DNA from: Methanoculleus horonobensis
Lineage (GTDB): Archaea > Halobacteriota > Methanomicrobia > Methanomicrobiales > Methanoculleaceae
Reading direction: 5' to 3'
Assembly (NCBI RefSeq): GCF_001602375.1
Contig: NZ_BCNY01000011.1
Coordinates: 62,001-126,000 of the forward strand
DNA: 64,000 bases
Shown here: piece after piece, positions 9,140-18,151 of the stretch
Layout of the letters: the number at the start of each line of letters is the position of its first letter
Numbering within the stretch: position 1 is the first letter of the stretch
Program-made: the position numbers and the translations under genes
Notes under the pieces: model-generated
What the model saw: only the letters and a program-made list of their open reading frames with translations
Told to the model about the DNA's origin: nothing
The model's database searches: none

Positions 9140-9820
9140 ATGCGCCCGTTTGTCTTCGGTAACATCGCCATGAGCGCTGACGGGAAGATCTCAACGAGAG
9201 AGCGGCGGCAGGTGAGGATCTCGGGTAACGAGGATTACCTGCGGGTCGATCGGATCAAAGCGGAGAGTGACGCCATCATGGTCGGCATCGGCACGGTGCT
9301 CGCCGATGACCCTTCGCTCACTGTGAAATCCCCGGAACTCCGGGAGCGCCGGAAGGCAGCCGGAAAGGATGAGAACCCCATCCGCATCGTAGTGGACGGC
9401 AGAGGAAGGACGCCTCTGGATGCGGACATTCTCCACAAGGGAAGCGGAAAGCGTATCGTCGCGGTTTCAAAAAAAGCGCCCACAAACGCTGTGGAGGCTC
9501 TCCGGCAGCATGCCGCCGTCATCGTCGGCGGCGAAGAGACCGTCGACCTCCGCGGCCTGCTCGAGGAACTGCACCGGCAGGGTGTCCGGCGCCTGATGGT
9601 CGAAGGAGGAGGGACGCTGATCTGGACACTCTTCGAGCAGGGGCTCGTCGATGAATTCCAGACGTTCGTCGGCAACGTCGTCATCGGCGGAAAGGATGCC
9701 CCCACACCCGCTGACGGCGCCGGTTTTCTCCACGAGGAAGACTTTCCCCGGCTGCAGATCATCGAGGCCGTCCGGCTCGACGACGGCCTGCTCATACGGT
9801 GGGAAGTGAAGAGAGCGTAA
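9140..9820 (+). CDS. arfC: 2,5-diamino-6-ribosylamino-pyrimidinone 5'-phosphate reductase
   Basis: A 226-residue NADPH-dependent reductase (archaeal RIB7-type, RibD C-terminal fold). It acts in riboflavin and F420-chromophore precursor synthesis, reducing the ribosyl group of the diaminopyrimidinone to ribityl. Family motifs seen: NIAMSADGKIS at the N-terminus, AIMVGIGTVLADDPSLT (substrate and cofactor loop), PIRIVVDGRGRTP, and LMVEGGGTLIWTLF (the glycine-rich NADPH motif). The length is normal for the archaeal enzyme. There is no Shine-Dalgarno; a TATA box about 27 nt upstream supports a leaderless mRNA. The gene stands alone between a divergent kinase and a convergent lipoprotein gene. Confidence 0.93.
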   Translation: MRPFVFGNIAMSADGKISTRERRQVRISGNEDYLRVDRIKAESDAIMVGIGTVLADDPSLTVKSPELRERRKAAGKDENPIRIVVDGRGRTPLDADILHKGSGKRIVAVSKKAPTNAVEALRQHAAVIVGGEETVDLRGLLEELHRQGVRRLMVEGGGTLIWTLFEQGLVDEFQTFVGNVVIGGKDAPTPADGAGFLHEEDFPRLQIIEAVRLDDGLLIRWEVKRA

Positions 9821-9835
9821 GGCGGGAAAAACTCG

Positions 9836-9880
9836 TTCGATAACTTTTTCAAAAAAGACTGGTCGATCGAAAAAAAGGTT
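9836..9880. terminator. Shared T-rich terminator between convergent genes
   Basis: Between the convergent arfC and lipoprotein genes lie a plus-strand T run (aactttttc) and minus-strand T runs opposite the A tracts aaaaaag and gaaaaaaagg. Oligo-T tracts on both strands fit a bidirectional archaeal terminator. Confidence 0.5.
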
Positions 9881-9887
9881 GTTCGGA

Positions 9888-10358
9888 TCAGGGTACTTCC
9901 ACGATCTGGTCTTTGACCTTGAAAGTGCCTCCGGTGACGAAGGATACCGTTATCTCAACCCGGTTCTCTCCCTTCGCATGCTGGATGACGATATCGTCGC
10001 CGCGGATGGGCTGCAGGGTGTCGGTGATGACTTCCCCGGTCGATTTGGTCACGCGCACGTCGATCTTCGTCACGAAGTCCTGGCCCTTCCCGCCGCTGAA
10101 TGCGATGTACAGGTCGTTCGTTACCCGTGAGGGGTATCCGCCCGTAAGCTGGAAGTCAACCTCCTTTCCCGGCGGCGCCGTCTGCGTCGGGCCGGGCGTA
10201 AGCGAGGCCGGCGCCGTCGTGGCCGCGGGGGTCTCCGCGATCGTCGTCGTCACCCTCGGGGTTGTGGGGTCGGCAGGCTCGCCTGTGCCGGTGCAGGCGG
10301 CAGAGAGCGAAAATGCAAGCAGGAGCACAATCAGAGCTGATAGCAACCTGAAGTTCAT
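9888..10358 (-). CDS. Small secreted lipoprotein, function unknown
   Basis: A 156-residue protein with a signal peptide (about residues 1-21) and a lipobox LSAAC with Cys22, so it is probably lipid-anchored outside the membrane. A Thr/Pro-rich linker (about 25-65) leads to a beta-rich domain of about 90 residues ending at the C-terminus. The domain has polar alternating strands and resembles an immunoglobulin-like or archaeal-type carrier fold, but no family is recognised. A TATA element (GTAAAATAC on the minus strand, about 10380-10388) lies some 26 nt before the ATG, consistent with leaderless expression. Confidence 0.8.
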   Translation of the reverse strand: MNFRLLSALIVLLLAFSLSAACTGTGEPADPTTPRVTTTIAETPAATTAPASLTPGPTQTAPPGKEVDFQLTGGYPSRVTNDLYIAFSGGKGQDFVTKIDVRVTKSTGEVITDTLQPIRGDDIVIQHAKGENRVEITVSFVTGGTFKVKDQIVEVP

Positions 10359-10556
10359 AAAGCAATCATGCTCATCAATGTATTTTACTTTTTCGTCACG
10401 CTCCCGGCACGCCGTGGATACAAGGAGATAAATAGCCCAGGGTGCCTGCCGGTCAGGCAGCGCGACCCGGGGGATTCCACCGGGTCGGAAGTGAAACCGA
10501 AGTTACGACGACGGGATTTCGACGCGGTTCTGGAAGAGCCGGTCAACCGGTACGAA

Positions 10557-10569
10557 ACATTTATATGTG
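10557..10569 (+). promoter_or_regulatory. TATA element upstream of the glutamate-synthase-like gene
   Basis: An AT-rich element (acatttatatgtg) lies about 45 nt before the ATG at 10611. The ATG is preceded by a Shine-Dalgarno-like AAGGTG about 8 nt upstream, so this mRNA probably has a short leader. Confidence 0.45.
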
Positions 10570-10610
10570 CAGGAAGGAACCTTCTATCCACATTTGTGAA
10601 GGTGCAACTG

Positions 10611-12200
10611 ATGAATCTGCGAAGACCAAACGCTAACGATGCAACGGGTACGGCCAACCGCTCCCGTGATGTCGTTCCGATGTCCGGCATCTGCAGCCGG
10701 TGCGTCGACGGGTGCAAAGGATCCTGCGAGATCTGGCTCTCCTCGTTCCGGGGCAGAGAAGTGCTCTACCCCGGCCCGTTCGGCGAGATCACGGCCGGCG
10801 CGGATAAAGACTACCCGATCGACTACTCACACCTGAACATCCAGGGCTACGCCCGGGGCGCAAAAGGGCTGCCGGAAGGCGTCGATGCCAATCCCGACAC
10901 CGCCGTCTTTCAGGACGTCGATACCCGGACGGAATACGGCTGGGAGATCAAAGTGCCGATGCGGGTTCCGATCTTCACCGGGGCACTCGGGTCGACCGAG
11001 ATTGCCCGGGCGAACTGGGAGCACTTCGCCATCGGAGCGGCAATATCCGGCATTACACTCGTCTGCGGAGAGAACGTCTGCGGCGTCGACCCGGAACTGG
11101 CGCTCGATCACGACGGCAAGGTCGCCCGATCGCCCGAGATGGATCGCCGGATCGAGTCCTACAGGGAGTTCAAAGACCGCTACGGCGAGCTCCTGGTGCA
11201 GCTGAACGTGGAGGACACAAGGCTCGGAACCGCCGAGTACGTCTCCTCGAAGCACAACCTGGAGACGATCGAACTGAAGTGGGGCCAGGGGGCAAAGTGC
11301 ATCGGCGGCGAGATCAAGGTCGGCAACCTCGACCGGGCGAACCAGCTCAAGGATCGCGGATACATCGTCCTCCCCGACCCGGGGATTCACGAGGTGCAGG
11401 CGGCCTTCAACGACGGCGCCATAAAAGAGTTCGAGCGGCACTCCCGCCTCGGCTTCGTCACCCGGGAAGACTTCCTCGATGAGGTCGACCGGCTCCGCGA
11501 GATCGGGTTCAAGCGCGTCACCCTCAAGACCGGCGCCTACTCGGCCGTCGAACTCGCGATGGCAATCCGCTACGGGGCCGAAGCGAAGATCGATCTCCTC
11601 ACCATCGACGGCGCTCCCGGCGGTACGGGGATGAGCCCCTGGCCGATGATGAACGAGTGGGGCATTCCGACATTCTACATCGAGTCGCTTGCCTACCAGT
11701 TCGCCGAGAGGCTCCGGGAGCGGGGCATCCGGGTCCCGGACATCGCCATCGCCGGCGGGTTCGCGGACGAGGCCAACGTCTTCAAGGGGATTGCCATGGG
11801 GAGTCCTTACGTCAAGGCGGTCTGTATGGGCCGCGCTCTGATGATCCCCGGCATGGTCGGGAAGAACATCGCAAAGTGGCTTGAGACCGGGGAGATCCCG
11901 AAGACCGTCTCGAAGTACGGCAGCAGCGCCGAGGAGATCTTCGTCTGCTACGAAGAGCTCAAGGAGAGATTCCCCGGCCGGATAGGAGAGATCCCGCTCG
12001 GAGCAATCGGGATCTACACCTACGTCCAGAAGTTCAGAACCGGGCTCCAGCAGATCATGGCCGGAAGTCGGAACTTCAGCCTCAAGACGGTCGGCCGGAA
12101 CGACCTGATGGCCCTGACCGAGGAGGCGGAAGCGGTCTCCGGCATCCCGTACGTGATGCGGGCTTACCGCGACGCTGCCGAGGCGATCCTCGACTCGTAA
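10611..12200 (+). CDS. Archaeal glutamate-synthase-like FMN-binding domain protein
   Basis: A 529-residue protein related to the FMN-binding synthase domain of glutamate synthase large subunit. An N-terminal Cys cluster (CSRCVDGCKGSC) looks like an iron-sulfur site. The core carries GQGAKCIGGEIK, DLLTIDGAPGGTGMSPWPMMNEWGIPT (FMN/2-iminoglutarate loop) and IAGGFADEANVFKGIAMGS (FMN-phosphate loop). In archaea GltB is split, and this type often acts apart from a classical GOGAT; the substrate is therefore uncertain. The frame extends to 10368, but the ATG at 10611 has AAGGTG upstream and begins the conserved part. No amidotransferase or small-subunit gene is adjacent. Confidence 0.85.
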   Translation: MNLRRPNANDATGTANRSRDVVPMSGICSRCVDGCKGSCEIWLSSFRGREVLYPGPFGEITAGADKDYPIDYSHLNIQGYARGAKGLPEGVDANPDTAVFQDVDTRTEYGWEIKVPMRVPIFTGALGSTEIARANWEHFAIGAAISGITLVCGENVCGVDPELALDHDGKVARSPEMDRRIESYREFKDRYGELLVQLNVEDTRLGTAEYVSSKHNLETIELKWGQGAKCIGGEIKVGNLDRANQLKDRGYIVLPDPGIHEVQAAFNDGAIKEFERHSRLGFVTREDFLDEVDRLREIGFKRVTLKTGAYSAVELAMAIRYGAEAKIDLLTIDGAPGGTGMSPWPMMNEWGIPTFYIESLAYQFAERLRERGIRVPDIAIAGGFADEANVFKGIAMGSPYVKAVCMGRALMIPGMVGKNIAKWLETGEIPKTVSKYGSSAEEIFVCYEELKERFPGRIGEIPLGAIGIYTYVQKFRTGLQQIMAGSRNFSLKTVGRNDLMALTEEAEAVSGIPYVMRAYRDAAEAILDS

Positions 12201-12311
12201 GACGGAGCGTATCGATTGACGAACAACCTTCCCCGCTGGCCGCACACCATGTCCCTGACGTTGGACCGGGGGAGGTTAAACAACCTCGGGGGATACAAAT
12301 ACCCCGAATAA

Positions 12312-12352
12312 CCATTTTTTATTAATATTTTGTGTTCGCGATAATATTTAAT
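12312..12352 (+). promoter_or_regulatory. T-rich terminator and AT-rich promoter before the epimerase
   Basis: A cattttttatt tract ends the upstream transcription unit, and a TATA-like aatatttaat (about 12342-12351) sits some 35 nt before the ATG at 12385. Both are judged by eye from base composition and spacing. Confidence 0.45.
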
Positions 12353-12384
12353 GCAAAGAGTGCATCAGGAATGCCTGATACACC

Positions 12385-13518
12385 ATGCATACGGATACCA
12401 GTCAGACCGTTCTCATCACCGGGGGAGCGGGATTCATCGGGTCGCACCTCGCGACTGAACTGCTGCAGCACGGTTACCAGGTCCGTATCCTCGACAACCT
12501 GATGCCGCAGGTGCACGGGGCGGAGCGGCGCCTGCCCGAGCACCTCGACCGGCGAGCGAAGGTTCTCGTCGGGGATATCCGCGATTCGCACCAGTTCAAG
12601 GAGGCTCTCGACGGAGCCGACGCCGTCATTCACCTTGCGGCGGTCGTCGGAGACCGGTCGAGCATGTACCAGATCGAGAAGTACATGAGCGTCAACACCG
12701 CCGGAACCGCCACTCTCCTCGAGGCGCTGCTCGACCATCCGGTCAAGCGGCTCATCGTCGCCTCGAGCAGCGCCGTCTACGGGGAGGGGCTCTACTGCTC
12801 ATACAACGGCACCGTCTACCCGAAGATCCGCCGTTCCCCGGGAGAGACGGCACGGGGCGGGTGGGAACCGCGGAGCCCGGACGGGGAGGTGATCTACCCC
12901 CTCCCGACCCCGGAGACGAAGGAGACGTCGCCGCTCTCGGTCTACGCCATCTCAAAGCACGACCAGGAAGAGATGTGCCGGCTGATCGGGGAGTCCTACG
13001 GAATTCCGACGACCATTCTCCGGCTTTTTCCCGTTTACGGGCCTCACCAGGGGTATGCAAACCCGTACTCCGGCGTGCTGACCGAGTACGCGTCCCGCCT
13101 GCTCCAGGGCTTTCCCATACGCCTCTTCGAGGACGGCTACCAGCAGCGCGACTTCGTGAGCGTCTACGACGCGGCACGCGCCTTCCGCCTGGCCCTCGAG
13201 TCTCCCCGTGCCGCCGGCGGGACGTTCAACATCGCAAGCGGCCGCCCCTGTACATTTAGAACAGCCGCCGACCTTCTTGCAACGATGACCGGGCGGCAGG
13301 ATCTCTCCCCGGAGATCATGCGGATCAGCCGGATCGGAGATATCCGCCACTGCTTTGCAGACATCAGCCGTGCACGGGAGGTTCTCGGCTACGAGCCGGA
13401 GGTTCCCCTCGAGGCCGGCCTGCTCGACCTGGTCGCCTGGGTCGAGGCCGGGATCGCAGAGCGGCGGAAGGTTCCTGCAACCATCAAGACACCGGGATCC
13501 TCGCGCCTGCGGGTCTGA
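12385..13518 (+). CDS. NAD-dependent nucleotide-sugar epimerase/dehydratase
   Basis: A 377-residue extended short-chain dehydrogenase. GGAGFIGSHLA near residue 12 is the NAD-binding GxxGxxG motif, VIHLAAVVGDRSSM follows, SSSAVYGEG carries the catalytic Ser region, and YAISKHDQE is the YxxxK catalytic pair. RLFPVYGPHQGYANPY is typical of UDP-glucose 4-epimerase or dTDP-glucose 4,6-dehydratase relatives that supply sugars for S-layer glycans. The substrate cannot be told from sequence. The gene is single, with no glycosyltransferase cluster nearby. The C-terminal 25 residues look like a disordered extension. Confidence 0.88.
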   Translation: MHTDTSQTVLITGGAGFIGSHLATELLQHGYQVRILDNLMPQVHGAERRLPEHLDRRAKVLVGDIRDSHQFKEALDGADAVIHLAAVVGDRSSMYQIEKYMSVNTAGTATLLEALLDHPVKRLIVASSSAVYGEGLYCSYNGTVYPKIRRSPGETARGGWEPRSPDGEVIYPLPTPETKETSPLSVYAISKHDQEEMCRLIGESYGIPTTILRLFPVYGPHQGYANPYSGVLTEYASRLLQGFPIRLFEDGYQQRDFVSVYDAARAFRLALESPRAAGGTFNIASGRPCTFRTAADLLATMTGRQDLSPEIMRISRIGDIRHCFADISRAREVLGYEPEVPLEAGLLDLVAWVEAGIAERRKVPATIKTPGSSRLRV

Positions 13519-13571
13519 GGGGGACCCGGTACCCAACCTTTATTTCCCCGCCGGAGGTACGTGATGATATC

Positions 13572-14318
13572 ATGCGCATCAGCCTCCGGACCTGGGAAGT
13601 AAGGCTCGGGATCATCCTCGTCGCTTCATCGGTCGTCATCTACGGCGTGAAACACCTCCTGCTCGGCGACGCCGAGAACACCTACCAGTATATCTTCAAC
13701 GCTCTCGGATTCCTTCCGATAAACGTCCTCCTGGTGACCCTCATCTTAAACCAGCTCCTGAGCGTCCGGGCAAAGCGCGACCGGTTGGACAAACTGAACA
13801 TGGTCATCGGCACCTTCTTCTCGGAGGTCGGCACCGAGCTCCTCACCATCCTCTCGGACCGCGACCCGAACCTCCCGGAGATCCGGCACGACCTCGTCGT
13901 GACGAACGCCTGGACGCCGGAGAAGTTCTCCGGGGTGCGCAGCCGTCTCCGGCACCACACCTGCCGGGTCACCGTCGGTGCCGCCGACCTGCAGGACCTC
14001 TGCCGGTACCTCAAAGAGCAGCGGGGGTTCCTCCTCCGCCTGCTCGAGAACCCCGTCCTCATGGAGCACGAGTCGTTCACCGACCTTTTGCGGGCGGTCT
14101 TTCACCTGACCGAAGAACTCGAACGGCGGGGCGACTTCGCCGGGCTCCCGGCAAGCGACGTCGAGCACCTCGCGGGGGACGTCGAGCGGGTCTACGGCCG
14201 GCTCATCGGAGAATGGCTCGCCTACATGGAGTACCTCCAGAGGAACTATCCGTACCTCTTCTCGCTTGCGATGCGGAGCAATCCCTTCGATGAGACAGCG
14301 TCGCCGATAGTGCGATAA
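13572..14318 (+). CDS. Conserved membrane-anchored protein, function unknown
   Basis: A 248-residue protein with two N-terminal transmembrane helices (about residues 12-32 and 40-65). A soluble helical domain with many charged and Leu/Glu residues follows (about 70-240), with coiled-coil-like stretches such as LEENPVLMEHESFTDLL. No enzymatic motif is seen. It could be a membrane scaffold or stress protein. It begins 53 nt after the epimerase gene on the same strand, so co-expression is possible but function transfer is not justified. Confidence 0.75.
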   Translation: MRISLRTWEVRLGIILVASSVVIYGVKHLLLGDAENTYQYIFNALGFLPINVLLVTLILNQLLSVRAKRDRLDKLNMVIGTFFSEVGTELLTILSDRDPNLPEIRHDLVVTNAWTPEKFSGVRSRLRHHTCRVTVGAADLQDLCRYLKEQRGFLLRLLENPVLMEHESFTDLLRAVFHLTEELERRGDFAGLPASDVEHLAGDVERVYGRLIGEWLAYMEYLQRNYPYLFSLAMRSNPFDETASPIVR

Positions 14319-14429
14319 GAGACCGGAGGGGTTGCGGGAGATGCACCTGCCGTCGCCTCCCGCGAGACAGCGTCCTCCCCGGAGCACAACCTATATACCC
14401 GCAGGCGGGCTACGGCACGCCTGATCACC

Positions 14430-16088
14430 ATGGCCGAATACTCCGTACTGATCGGCGGGAAGGCGGGGGAGGGGATCAACACGGCGGGCCTCTCCATCGC
14501 CGGTCTCTTCTCCCGCCTCGGCTACCGCACCTACATGTACTTCGATTATCCCTCGCTCATCCGGGGCGGGCACAACTTCGCGATCATCCGGGCCGCGGAT
14601 AGAGCGATCGGGGCGCACCGCACCCCGGTCGACGTCCTCCTCGCCTTCGACCAGAACAGCATCGACAACCACCGCGAAAGCATTCACGACGGCACGACGG
14701 TCGTCCACGACGCATCAGCGGTGGTGCGGGGCGAGGGCTACGGCCTCCCGCTCGACGATATCGTCAAAGAGGAGAAAGCGCCCCCGATCACCAAAAACTC
14801 CGCGATGCTCGGGGCGCTTGCCCGGGTGGCGGGGATCGGGCGGGAGGTGCTCGAGGATGTCCTTCGCGGAAGCGTTCCGGCAAAGCACCTGGAGGCGAAC
14901 CTCAGGGTCGCCGGCCGGGGCTACGACGCCGTGGAGGGCGTCTTCACCGTCGAGCCGGTCGATGCCCCGGCGCTTCCGGTTCTGACCGGCAACGAAGTCG
15001 CAGGACTCGGGCTCGTCCACGGCGGGCTGGAGTCCTACGTCGCCTACCCGATGACACCGACATCGAGCATCCTCCACTTCCTCGCGAACCGCGCCGAAGA
15101 TCTCTCGATCGGGGTCATCCACCCCGAAAACGAGATCAGCGTCATCCTGATGGCACTCGGGCTCGGCTACGCCGGGAAGAAGACGGCGGTCGGCACCTCG
15201 GGCGGCGGGTTCTGCCTGATGACCGAGGGGCTCTCGCTTGCCGGGATGTCGGAGATTCCCGTGACGATCGTGATGGGGCAGCGGCCCGGCCCGAGCACCG
15301 GCATACCGACCTACACCGCACAGGGCGATCTCCATTTCGTCCTGAACGCAGGCCAGGGCGAGTTCCCCCGGCTCGTCGTCGCTCCGGGCGACCTCGAGGA
15401 GACCTACGTCTGGTCGGCGGCCGCCCTGATGCTCTCCTGGAAGTACCAGGTTCCCGCGATCGTCCTGACCGATAAGACACTTGGGGAAGGCGCTTACTCA
15501 TTCGATCTCGGGGCGATCACCCCGCTTCCCGACCGCCAGCCGGTGCTCTGGGACGGTGCAGGCGAGTATCGCCGGTACGCCCGGACAGAGGACGGGGTAT
15601 CGCCGCTCGCCTTCCCCGGAAGAGCGGGGGCAACCATCAAGGCAAGCAGTTACGCCCACGACGAGGTCGGGTTCACGACGGAAGAGCCGACCGAGACGAG
15701 GGAGGTGCAGGAGAAGATGCTCAGGAAGGAGGAGAGCCTGAAGGCGGAACTTGCCACCTACCCGACGGTGAAGACCTACGGCGCACGGGACGCCGGGACG
15801 ACGATCGTCTGCTGGGGGTCGCAGAAGTGGGTCTGCATCGAGGCTGCCGAGCGGCTCGGAGCACGGGTCGTCCACCCGCTCGTCCTCTCGCCGTTCCCCA
15901 CCCGCGCCTGGAAGGAGGCGATGATCGGGGCGGGGAAGGTTGCCTGCGTCGAGAACAACGCCACCGGACAGTTCGCCCGCCTCCTCCGCCAGCAGGGGTT
16001 CGATCCGGGTCGATCTGTCCTGAAGTACGACGGACGGCCGTTCGCGGTCGACGAACTGGAGGCACGGCTTACGGAGGTCTTCACATGA
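14430..16088 (+). CDS. korA: 2-oxoacid:ferredoxin oxidoreductase, fused gamma-alpha subunit
   Basis: A 552-residue subunit joining the gamma domain (about 1-180, starting IGGKAGEGINTAGL) to the alpha pyrimidine-binding domain (about 190-540, YPMTPTSSILHFLA and GTSGGGFCLMTEGLSLAG). With the downstream beta subunit it catalyses CoA-dependent oxidative decarboxylation of a 2-oxoacid (2-oxoglutarate or a branched/aryl 2-oxoacid) with ferredoxin, reversible for carbon fixation. The two genes overlap by ATGA, giving translational coupling. There is no ferredoxin-type delta subunit next to them. The substrate is inferred from the KorAB-type two-gene layout; the symbol is therefore tentative. Confidence 0.88.
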   Translation: MAEYSVLIGGKAGEGINTAGLSIAGLFSRLGYRTYMYFDYPSLIRGGHNFAIIRAADRAIGAHRTPVDVLLAFDQNSIDNHRESIHDGTTVVHDASAVVRGEGYGLPLDDIVKEEKAPPITKNSAMLGALARVAGIGREVLEDVLRGSVPAKHLEANLRVAGRGYDAVEGVFTVEPVDAPALPVLTGNEVAGLGLVHGGLESYVAYPMTPTSSILHFLANRAEDLSIGVIHPENEISVILMALGLGYAGKKTAVGTSGGGFCLMTEGLSLAGMSEIPVTIVMGQRPGPSTGIPTYTAQGDLHFVLNAGQGEFPRLVVAPGDLEETYVWSAAALMLSWKYQVPAIVLTDKTLGEGAYSFDLGAITPLPDRQPVLWDGAGEYRRYARTEDGVSPLAFPGRAGATIKASSYAHDEVGFTTEEPTETREVQEKMLRKEESLKAELATYPTVKTYGARDAGTTIVCWGSQKWVCIEAAERLGARVVHPLVLSPFPTRAWKEAMIGAGKVACVENNATGQFARLLRQQGFDPGRSVLKYDGRPFAVDELEARLTEVFT

Positions 16089-16966
16089 CCCCCGATCGAT
16101 CTTCGAGACCGGCCGGCGACCTCATCAGCCCTGCGGAGAACACCTGGTGCCCCGGCTGCGGCAACTTCTCGATAGAGCATATGATGAAGTCGGCCGTCGC
16201 CGAACTCTCGGAGGAGGAGGGGATACCCATTGAGAACTTCGTCCTCCTCGGCGGGATCGGGTGCCACGGGAAACTGGTCGATTACCTGAACGTCAACAGT
16301 TTCTACGGTATCCACGGCCGTTCGGTTCCGGCGGCGACCGGGATACGCCTCGGAAATCCGGATCTGAAGGTTATCTGCCATGTCGGGGACGGGGACATCT
16401 ACGCCGAGGGACTTGATCATCTCATCTTTGCAGCAAAACGGAACAGCGACATCACGGTCGTCGTCCACGACAACCGGGTCTACGGGCTGACGACGGGGCA
16501 GTACACCCCGACATCGCCCGCCGGTTTTAAGGGCCGCTCGACCCCGGGCGGCATCACGGAGCACCCCTTAAACCCGCTCGAAGTCATGCTCGCCGCCGGG
16601 GCCACGCACATAGCACGGGGCTATACGAAGAAGATCCGGCACCTAAAAAACCTCTTCAAGGAGGCGATCATGCACCGGGGGTTCTCGTTCGTCGACGTGC
16701 TCCAGATCTGCGCGACCTACTTCAACCTGACCGACTACTACAACGAGCACGCCTACGAGATGAAGGTGGGCGAGGTGGATGCCGGGAGATTCGAGAGCGC
16801 TCTCGGAAAGATCCGGGAGTGGGATTACGACCGGGAGGCGCCGATCCCGCTCGGGACGTTCTACTCGGTCGAGAAGCCGATCTACGAGGAGAAGTTCCAG
16901 GCGCTCATGGCCGGCGGGCCGGAGAGGCGGCCGCTTGTCCGGAAGGTGATCGAGGAGTGGCGGTGA
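16085..16966 (+). CDS. korB: 2-oxoacid:ferredoxin oxidoreductase, beta subunit
   Basis: A 293-residue thiamine-diphosphate-binding subunit. It opens with NTWCPGCGNFSIEHMM, the conserved Cys motif involved in the proximal Fe-S cluster. HVGDGDIYAEGLDH is the ThDP/Mg GDG motif and VHDNRVYGLTTGQYTPTSP is the diagnostic beta-subunit loop. Translation starts at the ATG in the ATGA overlap with the alpha subunit stop. A longer frame begins at 15827 but lies inside the alpha gene and is not homologous. It acts as a heterodimer or heterotetramer with the preceding gene product in the cytosol. Confidence 0.93.
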   Translation: MTPDRSSRPAGDLISPAENTWCPGCGNFSIEHMMKSAVAELSEEEGIPIENFVLLGGIGCHGKLVDYLNVNSFYGIHGRSVPAATGIRLGNPDLKVICHVGDGDIYAEGLDHLIFAAKRNSDITVVVHDNRVYGLTTGQYTPTSPAGFKGRSTPGGITEHPLNPLEVMLAAGATHIARGYTKKIRHLKNLFKEAIMHRGFSFVDVLQICATYFNLTDYYNEHAYEMKVGEVDAGRFESALGKIREWDYDREAPIPLGTFYSVEKPIYEEKFQALMAGGPERRPLVRKVIEEWR

Positions 16967-16985
16967 ACGGAGGATAGCAGGATCT

Positions 16986-17999
16986 TCACGGGGCCTCAAT
17001 CTGGTGGTGCTTGCGGAGATACTCCCGGATCGACGACGATTCGAGGAACCTCAGGTCGAGTTGCCGGACGGTATCGTCGATCATCTCCACCTGGAGCAGG
17101 ATCTTGTCGCGAGCGTCACCATCCATGAATCCGGCCAGTGCGGCGATCACCTGAAGGGGATTGCGGATCCGGTCGTTGAGGGTCATGAGTTGCTCGACAT
17201 TCTCCTCGATCTGCCGGAGCACCCTCTCCCGGGAATCGAAGTCCGGGAGAAGGACGTCCTCATCTTCAGTGCCGAAACAGATCCAACCGCCACAACACTC
17301 CCCGGGATCCAGTGCCGGGTGGCAGGTCCACCGGACGGGCACCCGCCCCCCACCGGCGGGCATGTAATCAACGACAAACTCAATCTCCCGCCCCTCTTCG
17401 AACCGCTTCCGGAGATAATTGCCGTCCCGATCGGACTTCGGCAGAACAGTCCCGACGGCATCTCGCCCGGCGAGTGCCGTGCGGGAGCGTCCGGCAAGGA
17501 TCGCTCCCGGGAGGTTGATGAACCGGATGCGGCGGTTGGCGTCCAGGGTCATGACAAAATACGAGATAGAATCGGCAGCGCGCCTGAATGCCTCGTCCCA
17601 TGCCCGGCGCAGGCACCCGGAGCGGTGGCGTGCGGCCGCGGCTGCCATCGCGGCGGCAAGGTCGTTCGGCCCGAAGGGTTTCTCCAGGATCTCCTCTCGC
17701 GAGAGCCCTTCCGGCCCGCCCGGAGGCAGCGCGTTCATCGGGTCTGCCGTCGTGAAGACGACGGGGATCTTCAGCCGGTCACGGATCGTAAGAGCCGTCG
17801 CGAGAGGGCTTTTCGGGCAGGGGAGGGAAGCGTCAAGGACGACAAAACCCGGCCGGGATGCCGCTGCGGCCGCGAGGGCGTCATCGCCACGCCCGACCAC
17901 GCTCACAACTGTATACCCCTCGCCCTGCAGCCAGCAGGAGACCTTTCCGGCGGCGTCACGGTCGGGTTCCGCAAGGAGGACGGTGCGATCCTCCGCCAT
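16986..17999 (-). CDS. Receiver-PAS protein with degenerate, His-less H-box
   Basis: A 337-residue soluble protein. An intact CheY receiver (about 1-125) shows the acceptor Asp in VVLDASLP and Lys in LEKPF. A PAS-like domain follows (about 140-250), then a helical C-terminal domain carrying NDRIRNPLQVIAAL. That motif aligns with kinase H-boxes (HE-IRNPL), but Asp stands where the phospho-accepting His belongs, and no HATPase domain follows. It thus cannot autophosphorylate as written and may be a phospho-relay receiver or adaptor. The protein at 46343-47479 has a similar tail. The start at 17999 sits 5 nt after a possible small upstream ORF; an ATG at 18017 is an alternative. Confidence 0.85.
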   Translation of the reverse strand: MAEDRTVLLAEPDRDAAGKVSCWLQGEGYTVVSVVGRGDDALAAAAASRPGFVVLDASLPCPKSPLATALTIRDRLKIPVVFTTADPMNALPPGGPEGLSREEILEKPFGPNDLAAAMAAAAARHRSGCLRRAWDEAFRRAADSISYFVMTLDANRRIRFINLPGAILAGRSRTALAGRDAVGTVLPKSDRDGNYLRKRFEEGREIEFVVDYMPAGGGRVPVRWTCHPALDPGECCGGWICFGTEDEDVLLPDFDSRERVLRQIEENVEQLMTLNDRIRNPLQVIAALAGFMDGDARDKILLQVEMIDDTVRQLDLRFLESSSIREYLRKHHQIEAP

Positions 18000-18004
18000 G
18001 CCGG

Positions 18005-18151
18005 TCAGGCGGTGCATGCATCCGCCCCCGTCGCCGCCACCGAAAGATCCCCGCAACCGGGTTCCTCAAGCCGGGTCGCTATCTCGAACGCGATGATGCC
18101 GCCGTCCTCGACGACAGGTGTCCGCGTATCTCCATCACCGGCTCCGGTCAT
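18005..18151 (-). CDS. Possible 48-residue upstream protein, unknown
   Basis: A short frame (start ATG 18151, MTGAGDGD) ends 5 nt before the preferred start of the receiver-PAS gene, an arrangement seen in coupled genes. The composition is ordinary (GGIIAFEIATRLEEPGCG in the middle) and no family is recognised. It may be a chance frame in GC-rich DNA. Confidence 0.25.
   Translation of the reverse strand: MTGAGDGDTRTPVVEDGGIIAFEIATRLEEPGCGDLSVAATGADACTA

Noticed and set aside
10827-12245. Minus-strand 472-codon frame opposite the glutamate-synthase-like gene
   Set aside because: No recognisable motif, and it lies wholly against a strongly conserved enzyme.
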